A stretch of DNA of 64,000 bases, taken from positions 372,001-436,000 of the forward strand of contig BDSI01000082.1 of the NCBI GenBank assembly GCA_003117195.1, given 5' to 3'. Numbering within the stretch: the stretch's first letter is position 1; every line of letters starts with the position of its first letter. This stretch comes from Eudorina sp. 2006-703-Eu-15 (taxonomy: Eukaryota > Chlorophyta > Chlorophyceae > Chlamydomonadales > Volvocaceae). The notes beneath the pieces are model-generated. The model was given only the letters and a program-made list of their open reading frames with translations, did no database searches and was not told the DNA's origin. The translations under genes were made by a program, and so were the position numbers. Below are positions 62,443-64,000 of the stretch, piece after piece.

Positions 62443-64000
62443 GGAACGCAACCCGGCTTACTGCTTGTCCGAAGGGACAAATGGCGTGGCCTCGTCAGCA
62501 GCCGCACCCAAGGCCATGGCCGGACGCGTGCTTTCGGGAGGCCAGGCACATCCGGAGAATGCCTACCCCAGGTGGTTTCCAGGTGGTTTTCACGGTTCTT
62601 TTTGTTTGCCCTGCATGACTTTGACGCCACCTCAGCAGCCACTCTGCCTGAGAGGCGTCTGTGTCGGGTCAGCTTTATTTGCCGTTTGTTACTTCGGATC
62701 TGAGCGGCATGTGGCCCGCCGCCAGCAGGCCAGCAGGCAAGGCGGTTGGTGCCTTGTGGTGGTGGTGGTGGTGCCTGGTGGTGGCGGCAGGCGCACCGAT
62801 TTGACTGCGGGCTCCATTGCTGTCGAGTGGCTGCAGGCAGGCCCGTGTCGTCCCCTCGGGCGCGGGGCCCACTGCCCACGGCCCAGCAGGCCGCGATAAC
62901 GTATCTCGAAGGAGCGCAGGTCGTCACCGATCTGCATTATGAACGGAATCCTGGATCGTCATGGGCGGAATCCTTCGACACCGGAACCTTCGCGGGGCCG
63001 CCAAGTGTGCGGTCGGGCCGAAGCGCGCGCTGGGGCAGGGCTCTCTGTGCAAGTGCCATGCATTTCGAGATCGCCGCCGGGCGCTGGGCCAGTAGGTCGT
63101 GTGGCACCAGGAAGGACTCATGATGGGGCTTGGTCGGGCTTGGGGTTGGTATGTCACGGAGGAAGGTGTCCGGGCCTGTGCGTTCCTCAGGAGGTGACAG
63201 GATCGGTGGCACAGACGGCGGGTTGTGTTGTAGTATGGAGCGGCGGGAGGGCCCAGACCATGGCCAAGCCACGTGTTTGCATGGGCTGTGTGCCGGCGTG
63301 TTTGGCGATAGCATCTGCGCGAGTCGACCTTCAACCTTGATCTGGAACGCTTACCTTCAGTGTGCCCGTGTGCGTGAGCTACTGTGCTCGCATTTGGGCG
63401 GCGGCGGAAGTGGTTGGGGACCCATACAGGATGAAGTGTGGGGGCCGCTGCTCGGTCGTACCGGTTGTGCGCGCTTGGCAGAAGGTTTCCAGCCATGCGA
63501 CTTTGGCAGGAGCAAAGCTGCGGCCGAAGGACACCGCAGACGCCTCCACCCCGCGGTCTTGTCCAATGATGATGCGTTCCCGCACGTCCGTCAGCTCGCA
63601 TACCGTATGTGCTTTGGGGTCTAGGGCTTCGGCCGCTGCCGAACAAGCGCATCCAATCATACTCTCCCTCAGCTGCACCCGGCACTCCCGGCTGCGCGTT
63701 GGCAGGAGGTTACGTACCTGCCTTTCCTCTGTGGGGTCCGGCCGTTGGCCACATCCTCGATTCCCCCACGACTTTGGTGTTTCTTCTGGGCTTGTTTTTC
63801 GCATTTACCGCCACGGCACTCATGGTCAAAGAGCCCATGAGGTTTCCTCAGGGCCCGTGTCACATGATGATATCATATGCCGCCTGCAGCTCTGCCGGTG
63901 CTAAGTACATGTCCTGTGTTCAGCCACACATACGTAAACATCAGGACGCCACCAGCATTGGGACATTGGGTGGGAGGGGCGGTGGGGTTCGACGTGGGAT
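62443..64000. other. Unassigned GC-rich sequence with an open minus-strand frame
   Basis: The minus strand carries a 141-codon frame (63379-63804) with protein-like texture (VCELTDVRERIIIGQDRG, then SFGRSFAPAKVAWLETFCQA), followed in another frame by TFLRDIPTPSPTKPHHES at about 63,000-63,170. They may be exons of a minus-strand gene or a decayed element continuing beyond the window. I recognise no family and could not link them by splice sites. Confidence 0.25.

Overview
The window looks like nuclear DNA of a volvocine green alga (Chlamydomonas, Gonium, Eudorina or Volvox type). The evidence is very GC-rich exons full of Ala and Gly runs, many short introns with GTGAGT or GTACGG donors, a Chlamydomonas-type TTTTAGGG repeat, TGTAA poly(A)-type signals, and a TmcB-like giant PAS protein of the kind expanded in these algae. 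There are no prokaryotic operons, CRISPR arrays or credible tRNA or rRNA genes. The species is an inference. All protein names rest on recognition by eye, without any search.

Three spliced genes can be assembled with consistent reading phase. (1) About 1.9-5.5 kb, plus strand: a low-complexity coiled-coil protein of unknown function, at least three exons, about 870 aa. (2) 14.6-44.2 kb, minus strand: one 29.6 kb gene with 44 proposed exons (7,536 nt coding, 2,511 aa) for a TmcB-like membrane protein. In order it has an N-terminal multi-pass domain, a TPR/HAT-like helical region, about four PAS-like modules, long acidic low-complexity linkers, and a C-terminal membrane/ectodomain region. (3) 51.57-60.45 kb, plus strand: a CDK7/CDKD-like protein kinase in nine proposed exons (1,389 aa). 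It has large insertions, one of them inside the activation segment, and a tail far longer than usual for the family.

The rest is repeat-rich. 1-1.9 kb is AT-richer and shows nothing firm. 5.5-14.5 kb holds microsatellites and minisatellites with no supportable gene. 44.2-51.5 kb is a lower-GC mosaic of duplicated, decayed segments with a retroelement-like Cys/His remnant, an AT-rich island with a G/C hairpin, and a few coding-like fragments. 60.5-64 kb contains a 718-bp non-autonomous hAT-type element with 16-bp terminal inverted repeats and a perfect 8-bp target duplication.

The best unexplained signals are: a roughly 50-bp cassette recurring in at least nine introns of the 44-exon gene, mostly 30-300 nt upstream of the acceptor; a dispersed family with 5'-truncated copies ending in (AC)n; over-represented GTACGGCA/TGCCGTAC octamers that often form the splice sites themselves; the kinase activation-loop insertion; and complementary (GU)n/(CA)n tracts flanking two exons.
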